Below the pieces are notes generated by a model that was not told where the DNA came from, did no database searches, and saw nothing but the letters and a program-made list of their open reading frames with translations. From the NCBI RefSeq assembly GCF_014199955.1, contig NZ_JACHOQ010000001.1:496001-560000 (forward strand): a stretch of DNA of 64,000 nt, given 5' to 3'. Source of the DNA: Brevundimonas aurantiaca (lineage in GTDB: Bacteria; Pseudomonadota; Alphaproteobacteria; Caulobacterales; Caulobacteraceae). The translations under genes were made by a program, and so were the position numbers. Below, piece by piece: positions 20,221-28,326 of the stretch. Within the stretch, counting starts at the first letter, position 1. Each line of letters begins with the position of its first letter.

Positions 20221-21516
20221 TCAGGACGCCGGATCGGCTTCCGGCGCGGCGTCCTCTCCCGCCACGATCCGTGTCGCGGCCAGGTCGGCGGTGACGTTGC
20301 CGACGGTGCGGAAGATGTCGGGGATGACCTCGACCGCCAGCAGCAGGGGCAGGACGCCGAGCGGCAGGCCCATGGCCAGACAGATGGGCCCGATGGCGGC
20401 GAAGAAGCTGACCTGACCCGGCAGGCCGACCGAGGCGATCGAGACGGCGATGGCCGTCAGTCCGCCGGCGACCAGGGCGGACAGGCTCAGATCCACCCCG
20501 TTCAGTTGGGCCACATAGAGGCAGACGGCCAGATTGGCGACCGGGCTGGTGATGCGGAACACCGCCACCGCCAGGGGCAGCACCAGGCCCGCCGAGGTCT
20601 GGGGCACGCCCAGCCAGTCGCGCGCCCGCTCGATCATCACCGGCAGGCTGGCCAGCGACGACTGGGTCGAGACGGCCACCACCTGGGCCGGGGCCACGGC
20701 GCGCGCGAACCGGGCCAGAGACATCCGCCCCCATAAAGTCGCCACGACATAGAGGATCAGGATCAGGCCGATCTGGCTCAGACAGACGACGGCGACATAG
20801 TGGGCCAGGGTGCCCGCCACCCCCAGCCCGGCCCGCAAGCCCACGCCGAGCGCCAGGGCGAAGACCCCGAAAGGCGCGGCCAGCAGCACCCAGTGCACGA
20901 TCACCACCAGGGTCTCGGCCACCGCCTCGAAGAAGCCGGCCAGGGGGCGGCGCAGCTCGGGCTTGATCCGGGTCGCGGCGAAGCCGAAGGCCACGGCGAA
21001 GACCACGACCGCCAGAACCCCGTCGTCGGCCGCCGCCTTGATCAGATTGGCCGGCGCCAGACTGGCCAGAAAGGCGCGGAACCCGTCGGTCCGGGCCGCC
21101 TCGCCCGCCGTCTGGGCCACATCGGACGACACTCCGGCCAGGAGGGCGCGGCCCGCCTCTGGGTCAATGGGCCACAGGGCCAACAGCCCCAGGCCCGCCA
21201 GGATGGCGTAGACCGTCGCCCCGACCAGCAGGACGCCGAACACCGTCAGGGCCCGCGCCGCGATCCGCCCCGTCGCCGCCGCATCGGCGATGGAGACGAT
21301 CCCCGTCACCAGAAGGCTGAAGACCAGGGGGATGACGGTCATTCGAAGGGCGTTCAGCCAGACCTGCCCCAGGCTCTCGATCACGCCCAACCCTCCGGTC
21401 AACAGGGGCGCATCGGCGCCTTGGGCCAAGGCGCCGACGACCACCCCGGCGACGAGGGCGGCGATCACAGCGAAGCTGAGCGAGGTGAAGAAGGCGGCGA
21501 GTCGGGAAGAGCGCAT
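20221..21516 (-). CDS. Dicarboxylate/amino acid:cation symporter (DAACS family)
   Basis: Inner-membrane Na+ or H+ coupled symporter. The 431-aa protein has 8 or more membrane helices and two re-entrant hairpins typical of the GltP/DctA fold: the first hairpin Ser region STQSSLASLPVMI, the PLAVAVFRITSPVANLAV segment in place of the NMDGT motif, and SVGLPGQVSFFAAIGP. The NMDGT signature is changed to FRITSP, so substrate specificity may differ from glutamate carriers. It is convergent with carB, with only 6 bp between the stops. Confidence 0.87.
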   Translation of the reverse strand: MRSSRLAAFFTSLSFAVIAALVAGVVVGALAQGADAPLLTGGLGVIESLGQVWLNALRMTVIPLVFSLLVTGIVSIADAAATGRIAARALTVFGVLLVGATVYAILAGLGLLALWPIDPEAGRALLAGVSSDVAQTAGEAARTDGFRAFLASLAPANLIKAAADDGVLAVVVFAVAFGFAATRIKPELRRPLAGFFEAVAETLVVIVHWVLLAAPFGVFALALGVGLRAGLGVAGTLAHYVAVVCLSQIGLILILYVVATLWGRMSLARFARAVAPAQVVAVSTQSSLASLPVMIERARDWLGVPQTSAGLVLPLAVAVFRITSPVANLAVCLYVAQLNGVDLSLSALVAGGLTAIAVSIASVGLPGQVSFFAAIGPICLAMGLPLGVLPLLLAVEVIPDIFRTVGNVTADLAATRIVAGEDAAPEADPAS

Positions 21517-21644
21517 ACGCCACGGCTAGCACCGGTTTCGTCCGCGCGCGCGTTAAACCTTCTATCGCCCGTCGTCAGCCCATGTCGTCGCAGGTGGAAA
21601 CGCCCCCGCCGCCGCGCGTTGAGCCGGAAACAAAGGAGGCTTCC

Positions 21645-21866
21645 ATGCCGCGTCTGAACTCCATCGTCCCCCTGGTCGGCAGCCTTCTGCTGTCGCGCGG
21701 CGGGCGGCGTCTGGCCGGGCGCCACGCCGGCAAACTGGCCCTGGCCACACTGGCGCTGGAGGTCTGGCGCAACCGCCGTCAGAAGGCGGGTCAGACCCAG
21801 CATCAGACGGCGTCCAAGGCCCGTCCGCAGCCCCGTTCAAGATGGAGCGGTCGGTCTCCGCGATAG
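21645..21866 (+). CDS. Small basic hypothetical protein (73 aa)
   Basis: Not recognised. The start at 21645 has an excellent SD (AAAGGAGG 5-6 nt upstream), which makes the gene credible. The product begins MPRLNSIVPLVGSLLLSRG, has one weakly hydrophobic stretch followed by an amphipathic helix (KLALATLALEVWRNRRQK) and ends in a basic tail rich in Gln, Arg and Ser. It lies between a divergent symporter and a GST gene. Confidence 0.6.
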   Translation: MPRLNSIVPLVGSLLLSRGGRRLAGRHAGKLALATLALEVWRNRRQKAGQTQHQTASKARPQPRSRWSGRSPR

Positions 21867-21926
21867 GTCTGGACTTCCCGGACGGCGGGGCGGAATAGTC
21901 CGTTCCACCGCATGAGGAACCGCCCG

Positions 21927-22592
21927 ATGATCAAGGTCCACCATCTGAACGACAGCCGGTCCCAGCGCGTCCTTTGGCTGCTGGAGGAGCTGGGGCTGGA
22001 TTATGAGGTCGTGCGCTACGAACGCGACGCCAAGACCCGGCTGGCCCCGCCCGAACTGATCGCCGTCCATCCGCTGGGCAAGTCCCCCGTCATCGAGGAC
22101 GGGGCGATCAAGGTCGCCGAGACCGGCGCCGTCGTCGAATATCTGCTGGACGCCCACGGCCGGGGCCGGCTGCGCCCGCCTCCCGGCACGGAAGAGGCGC
22201 GGCGCTTCACCTATTGGCTGCACTATGCGGAAGGGTCGGCCATGCCGCCCCTGCTGCTGAAACTGGTGTTCGGCCTGCTGCCCCGCCGCGCCCCCGCCCT
22301 GCTCAAACCCCTCGTCAACGGAATCGCCGCCAAGGCCCAGAGCGGCTTCGTCGATCCGCAGCTTCGCACCCATATCGGCTTCTGGGAGGACGAGCTGGGC
22401 CGGTCCGAATGGTTCGCCGGGGATCAGTTCACCGCCGCCGACATCATGATGAGTTTCCCGGTCGAGGCAGGGGCGGATCGGGCCTTCGACATAGCGACCA
22501 AGCCGCGCCTGGCCGCCTTCCTGCAACGCATCCACGCCCGTCCCGCCTATCAGCGGGCGCTGGAACGGGGCGGCCCCTACACCTATGCGTGA
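21927..22592 (+). CDS. Glutathione S-transferase
   Basis: Predicted cytosolic GST of 221 aa. The N-terminal thioredoxin fold shows NDSRSQRVLWLLEELGLDYE and the cis-Pro/glutathione site GKSPVIEDGAIKVAETGAVVEYL. The C-terminal helical domain includes FTAADIMMSFPVEA. Start chosen at ATG 21927 with GAGGAA upstream; ATG 21912 is an alternative. The conserved N-terminal Ser in NDSRSQR is the likely catalytic residue. Substrate unknown. Confidence 0.9.
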   Translation: MIKVHHLNDSRSQRVLWLLEELGLDYEVVRYERDAKTRLAPPELIAVHPLGKSPVIEDGAIKVAETGAVVEYLLDAHGRGRLRPPPGTEEARRFTYWLHYAEGSAMPPLLLKLVFGLLPRRAPALLKPLVNGIAAKAQSGFVDPQLRTHIGFWEDELGRSEWFAGDQFTAADIMMSFPVEAGADRAFDIATKPRLAAFLQRIHARPAYQRALERGGPYTYA

Positions 22593-22647
22593 TGGCGTCG
22601 CGGGGATGCGCCGCGCAACCCGACGGGGATGAAGACGTTAACGTCTC

Positions 22648-22848
22648 ATGCGCCTTCAAACCATTCAGATCGTGGCCGGACTCGTCGCGGCCGTCGCCTT
22701 CATCCTGGCCTTCATGGCGGCCGGCGCCGCGGTGGCGTCGAGCCTGTTCATGCTGATGGGCCTGGCCGCCGTCGGCTGGCTGGCCTACAGCCTCATCAAG
22801 AGCGTCACCCACCGCAGCGGCAAGACCAAACCCCCCGCTCGCGCCTGA
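22648..22848 (+). CDS. Small two-TM membrane protein (66 aa)
   Basis: Not assigned to a family. It has two hydrophobic helices, residues about 6-30 ([20 protein letters not shown]) and 32-52 ([18 protein letters not shown]), and a short basic C-terminus ending KTKPPARA. The gene is on the plus strand between a GST and greA; no strong SD is visible. Confidence 0.5.
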   Translation: MRLQTIQIVAGLVAAVAFILAFMAAGAAVASSLFMLMGLAAVGWLAYSLIKSVTHRSGKTKPPARA

Positions 22849-22993
22849 TCTCGATCGGGCGCGGCGGCGCGCCCTTGAATTGCGGCGTGATAAGCCCTAT
22901 TGTCTATGCCCGGCCGCGCCCGCCCCGCGGCCTTTTGTCTGCCTATTTCGCGTCTTTCCAGTCTCCGGGCGAACCAGAAAAATCACGACACCA

Positions 22994-23467
22994 ATGGAAA
23001 AAGTGCCGATGACGGGCGAGGGCTACCGTGTCCTCGACGATCAACTGAAGCAATTGAAGTCGGTCGAGCGGCCGGCCGTCATCGCGGCCATATCCGAGGC
23101 CCGCGAGCACGGCGACCTGTCCGAAAACGCCGAATACCACGCCGCCAAGGAGCGTCAGGGCTGGATCGAGGGCCAGATCGCCGAGATCGAGGACAAGATC
23201 AGCCGCGCCCAGGTCATCGACGTGTCGAAACTGTCGGGCAATCAGGTCAAGTTCGGCGCCACCGTCACCGTGGTCGACGAGGACACGGAAGAAGAGGCTT
23301 GCTATCAGATCGTCGGCGAACACGAGGCCGATGTGAAGAAGGGCAAGATCTCCATCGCCTCGCCGATCGCCCGCGCGATGATCTCCAAGGAGGTCGGCGA
23401 CGTGGTCGAGGTCAACACCCCCGGCGGGGTCAAGGCCTACGAGATCCTCAAGGTCGAGTGGAAATAA
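22994..23467 (+). CDS. greA: GreA transcript cleavage factor
   Basis: Rescues backtracked RNA polymerase by stimulating transcript cleavage. At 157 aa it has the standard length. The N-terminal coiled coil carries the acidic tip motif [15 protein letters not shown] whose Asp and Glu coordinate the catalytic Mg. The C-terminal FKBP-like domain includes [13 protein letters not shown] and the end [13 protein letters not shown]. The ATG at 22994 gives the family start [12 protein letters not shown] large palindromic repeat follows 17 bp after the stop. Confidence 0.97.
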   Translation: MEKVPMTGEGYRVLDDQLKQLKSVERPAVIAAISEAREHGDLSENAEYHAAKERQGWIEGQIAEIEDKISRAQVIDVSKLSGNQVKFGATVTVVDEDTEEEACYQIVGEHEADVKKGKISIASPIARAMISKEVGDVVEVNTPGGVKAYEILKVEWK

Positions 23468-23484
23468 CCACAGATCGAATAACC

Positions 23485-23643
23485 GTCTCCCTCCCCGTTC
23501 CGGGGAGGGTCGTCGCGCAGCGACGGGGTGGGGGCGGCCCGGCGGGCCGCTCTTGCTCGATCGGCCCCTTGTCTGTGGGGCGTCGCCGTGCCCGCCCCAC
23601 CCGGCCTCGCTTCGCTCGCTCCCCCTCCTCGGAGGGGGGAGAC
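23485..23643 (+). repeat. REP-like imperfect palindrome, family 1
   Basis: A 159-bp element running from GTCTCCC to GGGAGAC. Each end forms its own GC hairpin (CTCCCTCCCC... and ...GGAGGGGGGAGAC) and the two ends pair with each other. The inner arms contain TCGTCGCGCAGCGACGGGGT and CTCGCTTCGCTCGC. It is the only copy of this family in the window and ends 7 bp before the next gene. Confidence 0.8.
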
Positions 23644-23650
23644 AGAACAG

Positions 23651-24616
23651 ATGTCTGACCCCGTCTCCATCTGGGTCGTCTCCGACGGCCGCACCGGCAT
23701 AGAGAACCAGGCCCTGGGCTTGGCCGAGGCGGTTCAGCGCCTGACCCCGGCCGAGATCACGGTCAAACAGATCCGCTGGCGGCCCCTGTTCGACCGCCTG
23801 CCGTCGGCGCTGAAGACCCCGGCCATGCTGGCGTCCGCCCCGCTCGCGGCGCCCTGGCCCGATCTCTGGATCGCCGCCGGCCGGGCGACCCTGCCCCTCT
23901 CGACCCGCATCAAGCGCTGGAGCGGCGGCAAGACCTTCGTGGTTCAGACCCAGGATCCGCGCTGGGCGAACGACCGCTACGACCTGATCGTCGCCCCGGC
24001 CCATGACGACCTGTCGGGCGACAATGTCTTTGAAATCACCGGCTCCCCTCATCGCGTCACGCCGGAGCGGATCGCCCAGGCCGCCCCGGCCTTCGCCGAC
24101 CGGATCGCCCCCCTGCCCCATCCCCGCGTCGCCGTCCTGATCGGCGGCCGGTCCAAGGCTTTCGACCTGACCCAGGCCCATGCGGCGGACCTGGCCGACC
24201 GGATCGCCGCCGCCGTCCGGGCCTCAGGCGGTTCGCTGATGCTGACCTTCTCGCGCCGAACGCCAGAAGCGGCCAAGGCGGTGATGACCGAACGCCTGTC
24301 GGGCCTGCCCGGCTGGATCTGGGACGGGACCGGCGACAACCCCCTGTTCGGCTTCCTGCATTTCGCCGACCATGTGCTGGTCACGCAGGACAGCGCCAAC
24401 ATGGCCGCCGAGGCTTCCTCGACCGGCAAGCCGGTTCACATCCTGCCCATGGTCGCGCTGAAGCCCGCCGGCAAGTTCGCCCGCCTGCACGAGGATCTTC
24501 AATCCCAAGGCGCGACCCGTCCCTTCGACGGGGCGCTGGACCGCTGGACCTACGCCCCCCTGGCGGAAACCGACCGGGCGGCCCATGCCGTGCTGGAGGC
24601 GATGCGAGCGCGGTAA
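23651..24616 (+). CDS. ELM1-family (DUF1022) protein
   Basis: A 321-aa member of the mitochondrial-fission ELM1 family, which in bacteria has a GT-B glycosyltransferase-like fold and no settled role. Visible features are WVVSDGRTGIENQALGLAEA at the start, VVQTQDPRW, APAHDDLSGDNV, VLIGGRSKAFDL and the nucleotide-site-like TQDSANMAAEASSTGKPVH near residue 250. The SD (GGAGACAG) is contributed by the end of the adjacent repeat. Confidence 0.82.
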   Translation: MSDPVSIWVVSDGRTGIENQALGLAEAVQRLTPAEITVKQIRWRPLFDRLPSALKTPAMLASAPLAAPWPDLWIAAGRATLPLSTRIKRWSGGKTFVVQTQDPRWANDRYDLIVAPAHDDLSGDNVFEITGSPHRVTPERIAQAAPAFADRIAPLPHPRVAVLIGGRSKAFDLTQAHAADLADRIAAAVRASGGSLMLTFSRRTPEAAKAVMTERLSGLPGWIWDGTGDNPLFGFLHFADHVLVTQDSANMAAEASSTGKPVHILPMVALKPAGKFARLHEDLQSQGATRPFDGALDRWTYAPLAETDRAAHAVLEAMRAR

Positions 24617-24748
24617 GCCGATCACGCCGCTCATCCCGGCTTTCGCCGACATGAGCGCAACAGGGAGGATAATCTTCTGCGTCCGATTCTGACGCAGCCG
24701 TGGTGCAAGCCACCCGCTGGCGTCAGGATGCAACCTAAGAACCACTCG

Positions 24749-24770
24749 CAAAAATCTGCACGAAAGTGCA
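24749..24770 (-). terminator. Possible weak terminator of the 24792-25076 gene
   Basis: A 5-bp stem (24757-24761 with 24766-24770) with a GAAA/TTTC loop is followed on the minus strand by a T run (complement of 24750-24754). It sits about 20 bp past the stop at 24792. The stem is short, so the call is tentative. The rest of 24617-24748 shows nothing. Confidence 0.35.
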
Positions 24771-24791
24771 CTAAAAAATTTGGAGTGGCCT

Positions 24792-25076
24792 TTAGTCGCC
24801 GCCCCCTCCGCCGCCACTGTCACAGCCGCCGTCCGCGCTGGAGTCGGCGCAGCCTGACGTGTCCGACGTCGGCGGGACGGCGCCGCCGTCCGAACCGTCG
24901 CCCTTCTTGGCCTTGGCGTTCGCCGCGCCCATCAAGGCCACGCCGAGGCCCGATCCGATGGCCGTGCCCAGGGCGAGCCCCAGGCCGACATTGTCCATCG
25001 CGACGCCCAGGGCCACGCCGATCGACAGACCCATGCCGATCCCGATCGGCAGGAAGGCCGCGTTCTTGTTGGTCAT
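24792..25076 (-). CDS. Small Gly-rich membrane protein (94 aa)
   Basis: Not recognised. Residues about 6-55 are hydrophobic with a glycine-zipper pattern (LPIGIGMGLSIGVALGVAM, then LGLALGTAIGSGLGVALMG), suggesting two packed membrane helices. The tail is polar with cysteines and ends in a run of seven glycines plus Asp (CDSGGGGGGD). The ATG at 25076 has GGGGAGATGAG upstream and is preferred to 25118. It is divergent from trxB. Confidence 0.62.
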   Translation of the reverse strand: MTNKNAAFLPIGIGMGLSIGVALGVAMDNVGLGLALGTAIGSGLGVALMGAANAKAKKGDGSDGGAVPPTSDTSGCADSSADGGCDSGGGGGGD

Positions 25077-25144
25077 TCTCATCTCCCCTTCATCTCCGGC
25101 GAGACTAGCATCGCGCAAACGGGAATCAGCCCCTAAATAGGCGC

Positions 25145-26152
25145 ATGACCCAAGCTCGTACCGTCCGCGTCGCCATCATCGGCTCCGGCCCCGCCGGCTG
25201 GACCGCCGCCATCTACGCCGCCCGCGCCTCGCTGAACCCCGTCGTCATCGCCGGTCTCCAGCCCGGCGGCCAGTTGACCATCACCACCGACGTCGAGAAC
25301 TATCCCGGCTTCGCCGAGACCATTCAGGGCCCTTGGCTGATGGAGCAGATGCAGGCCCAGGCCCTGCACGTCGGCACGGAAGTCATCCACGACATCGTCG
25401 TCTCCGCCGATCTGTCGCAGCGCCCGTTCCGGCTGAAGCTGGACGGCGGCGAGGAAATCCTGGCCGAGACGGTCATCATCTCCACGGGCGCCCAGGCCAA
25501 GTGGCTGGGTCTGGAGTCCGAGGCCGCCTATCAGGGCTTCGGCGTCTCCGCCTGCGCCACCTGCGACGGCTTCTTCTATCGCGGCAAGAACGTGGTCGTG
25601 GTCGGCGGCGGCAACACGGCCGTCGAGGAAGCGCTGTTCCTCACCAACTTCGCCGCCAAGGTCACGGTGGTCCACCGTCGCGACGAGTTCCGCGCCGAGA
25701 AGATCCTGCAAGACCGCCTGTTCGCCCACCCCAAGGTCGAGGTGATCTGGAACGTGGCGGTGGAAGAGATTCTGGGCGTGGTGGACGGCGTCGCCCGCAA
25801 CGTCACCGGCGTTCGCTTGAAGAACGTTCAGGACGGTTCGACCCAGGAGATCCCCGCCGACGGCGTCTTCATCGCCATCGGCCACGCCCCGTCGTCGGAA
25901 CTGTTCAAGGGTCAGCTCGAGACCAATTCGGGCGGCTATATCCGCGTCAAACCCGGCACGGCCCAGACCGCAATCGAGGGCGTGTGGGCGGCCGGCGACG
26001 TGACCGACGACGTCTATCGCCAGGCTGTGACTGCGGCGGGCATGGGCTGTATGGCCGCGCTCGAAGCCAGCCGTTTCCTGGCCGAGGAAGACCACGCCAA
26101 GGCCAACCATCCCATCAGCCATAAGGAAGCCGAGAAGATCGGCGTCTGGTGA
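25145..26152 (+). CDS. trxB: Thioredoxin-disulfide reductase
   Basis: FAD and NADPH dependent reductase that keeps thioredoxin reduced in the cytoplasm. The 335-aa protein has the FAD loop IIGSGPAGWTAAIYAARA, the redox-active CATC near residue 140 (VSACATCDGFF), the NADPH loop VVVVGGGNTAVEEALFL and the FAD-closing AAGDVTDDVYRQAVTAAG. The length is standard for low-molecular-weight TrxR. Confidence 0.96.
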   Translation: MTQARTVRVAIIGSGPAGWTAAIYAARASLNPVVIAGLQPGGQLTITTDVENYPGFAETIQGPWLMEQMQAQALHVGTEVIHDIVVSADLSQRPFRLKLDGGEEILAETVIISTGAQAKWLGLESEAAYQGFGVSACATCDGFFYRGKNVVVVGGGNTAVEEALFLTNFAAKVTVVHRRDEFRAEKILQDRLFAHPKVEVIWNVAVEEILGVVDGVARNVTGVRLKNVQDGSTQEIPADGVFIAIGHAPSSELFKGQLETNSGGYIRVKPGTAQTAIEGVWAAGDVTDDVYRQAVTAAGMGCMAALEASRFLAEEDHAKANHPISHKEAEKIGVW

Positions 26153-26170
26153 ACGTCCGGACGGGCGGAG

Positions 26171-26578
26171 TCAGGCGAACAGCTGCAGACCCGGCGGCGC
26201 ATATTGGACCGGCTGGCCTGTGCGGCGGCGCAGGGCGTAATCGACCGCCGTCTGCACCGCCTGTTCATCGGTCGGCTTTGACAGGACGCCAATGGCGCCC
26301 GCGACGCCGTCGCGCACCATGCCCGGATTGGCGGTCATGAACAGGACGGTCACGCCCATCTCCTGGCCCAGCTCGCGCCCCAGGCTTATGCCCGTGGGGC
26401 CGTCGGACAGGTGGATGTCGACCAGGGCCAGATCGACCTCATTTTCACGCGCCAGATTCTGGGCCGACTTCGACGTCGACGCCACACCCACGACCTTATG
26501 GCCCAAGTCTTCCAGGACGAAACGCAGCTCCATGGCGACGAGCGCTTCGTCTTCAATGATCAGGATGCGGGCGGTCAT
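26171..26578 (-). CDS. Stand-alone receiver-domain response regulator
   Basis: A 135-aa protein consisting of one REC domain. The acidic pair (IIEDEALVAMEL), the phosphoacceptor Asp near residue 54 (LALVDIHLSDG), the switch Thr/Ser region (LFMTANPG) and the conserved Lys (VLSKPT) are all present. No output domain follows, so it probably relays phosphate or acts by protein binding. It is encoded 74 bp downstream of an HWE kinase on the same strand and is likely its partner; HWE kinases are often paired with single-domain receivers. Confidence 0.9.
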   Translation of the reverse strand: MTARILIIEDEALVAMELRFVLEDLGHKVVGVASTSKSAQNLARENEVDLALVDIHLSDGPTGISLGRELGQEMGVTVLFMTANPGMVRDGVAGAIGVLSKPTDEQAVQTAVDYALRRRTGQPVQYAPPGLQLFA

Positions 26579-26652
26579 GAGGCGGGAGGCGGGTGCTTAT
26601 GTTCTATGGCGGACAAAACGCAGAAAACGGCGATCGGTTTCAGTCAGGGTGG

Positions 26653-28242
26653 CTAAAGCCGATCTCTTTCCGCCGCCCGGCGTCGGGACAGCGCCGTAGC
26701 GGGCAAATCCACAACAATTCTTAAACCGTCGGCCGCCCATTCGCGCTGCAGCCGTCCGCCCAACTGACCCTCGACCGAAAGGCTGGCCAGCGAGGAGCCG
26801 AAGCCCTGACGCTCAGGCGGGCCCTCGATCTTCGGGCCGCCGATCTCCGTCCAGGTCAGGACGAACCGGTCTTCGTCGCGGCGGGTGATCAGTTCGACCC
26901 GCCCCGCCGTCGCCGCCAGGGCGCCGTACTTGGCCGCATTGGTGGCCAGTTCGTGGAACAGCAGGGCGACGGAGGTCGCCGCCTGGTCGTCGAACACGGC
27001 GTCGTCGCCGCTGATGTGAACGCGCGGAGCGCCCGTGTCATCGCTGTACGCCCTGAACAGATCCGCCAGGAAGGTGTGCAGGGTGGTGGCCCCAACCGTC
27101 GGCTGAGACGCCTCCGTGTGCGGTCGGACGAACTCATGGGCGCGGGCCAGGGCGGCGATACGGGTCCGCAGAGACGAAGCAAAGGCCCGGGCCTCAGGAT
27201 ACTGACGGGCCGACAGGGCCACCAGCGCCGTGACCACGGCGAAGATGTTCTTGATCCGGTGGCTCAGCTCCTGGCTGACCAGTTCGCGACCCTGCTCCAG
27301 CCGTTTCAGCTCGTCGATGTCGGTGCAGGTGCCGAACCAGCGGGTGATCTCGCCATCCTCGTTGCGGATCGCCACCGCCCGCCCCAAGGTCCAGCGATAG
27401 ACCCCCGAATGGTGCTTCAGCCGATATTCGATCTCATAGGGTTCGCCCGTCTCCAGCGACCGGCTCCAGCGGGCCCAGGCCCGCTGCTGATCGTCGGGAT
27501 GGAACATGTCGTTCCAGCCTTCGCCGTCCGTCGATCCGGCGGGCACGCCGGTGAACTCGTACCAGCGCGCATTGTAGTAGTCGTGGAAGCCGTCGGGCCG
27601 CGTCGACCAGACCATCTGGGGCATGGCGTCGGCCAGCACCCGGAACTGGGCCTCGCTGGCCCTCAGCCGGGCGGCGACGTCGTCGGACGCCTCCAAGGCC
27701 CGTTCAAGCGCGTCCCGGCCCTCGTCTCTCTGACGCAGGGCGCGGCGCAGTTCCATCTGCGACATCACCTGACCGGCCAGGGTCTTGAGCGCCGTCTCCT
27801 GAAGCTCAGTCAGACCTTCCGGCCGGGGCTGGGTGTCCAGAACGCACAGGGTGCCCAAGGGCAGGCCGCTGGGCGTCTTCAGCAACCGCCCCGCATAGAA
27901 GCGCAAGCCCGGCGCCTCATGCACCAGAGGATTGCCGTCGAACCGGGCGTCCTTCGTCGCATCCGGCACCACCAGCCCGTCCTCATTCAACAGAGCGTGG
28001 GCGCAGAAGGAGGTCGCCAGCGGCGTCTCGCGCACGCCCAGCCCGACCTCGGCCTTGAACCACTGCCGTCCGGAGTCGATCAGATTGACGACCGCGATCG
28101 GGGTCTCGCAGATGCGGGCGATCAAGGCCACCACGTCGTCAAAGGCGGCCTCGCGCGCCGTATCCAGAATGCCGTAGTCTCTCAGGGCCGCCAGACGCTC
28201 GGACTCATCCCACCGTGCAGGTTCAGCAATGGGGTCGGTCAA
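26653..28242 (-). CDS. GAF-PAS HWE-family sensor histidine kinase
   Basis: Soluble 529-aa kinase with no membrane segment. A GAF domain covers about residues 20-165, a PAS/PAC about 195-315 (with ADAMPQMVWSTRPDG and RWFGTCTDI), and an HWE/HisKA_2 catalytic region from about 320. The phospho-His is H328 in ELSHRIKNIFAVV; the N box is HELATNAAKYGAL (H430, N435), and LTWTEIGGP with GFGSSL completes the HWE pattern. In alphaproteobacteria such kinases feed general-stress, light or redox responses. The single REC gene downstream is the obvious partner; the ligand is unknown. Confidence 0.92.
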   Translation of the reverse strand: MTDPIAEPARWDESERLAALRDYGILDTAREAAFDDVVALIARICETPIAVVNLIDSGRQWFKAEVGLGVRETPLATSFCAHALLNEDGLVVPDATKDARFDGNPLVHEAPGLRFYAGRLLKTPSGLPLGTLCVLDTQPRPEGLTELQETALKTLAGQVMSQMELRRALRQRDEGRDALERALEASDDVAARLRASEAQFRVLADAMPQMVWSTRPDGFHDYYNARWYEFTGVPAGSTDGEGWNDMFHPDDQQRAWARWSRSLETGEPYEIEYRLKHHSGVYRWTLGRAVAIRNEDGEITRWFGTCTDIDELKRLEQGRELVSQELSHRIKNIFAVVTALVALSARQYPEARAFASSLRTRIAALARAHEFVRPHTEASQPTVGATTLHTFLADLFRAYSDDTGAPRVHISGDDAVFDDQAATSVALLFHELATNAAKYGALAATAGRVELITRRDEDRFVLTWTEIGGPKIEGPPERQGFGSSLASLSVEGQLGGRLQREWAADGLRIVVDLPATALSRRRAAERDRL

Positions 28243-28326
28243 ACAGGCGTCCTTTCGAGGCCGTAAGCGGGATCAGCAGCTTCAATGCTCGACCCGCGCA
28301 AGCGTTGCATTAGAACGCCAATCGCT

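Noticed and set aside
26617..26641. GAAAC-N16-CGTT before the response regulator gene (minus strand)
   Set aside because: Spacing fits a sigma-T promoter but the -35 has one mismatch in a strongly conserved position; not strong enough to annotate.
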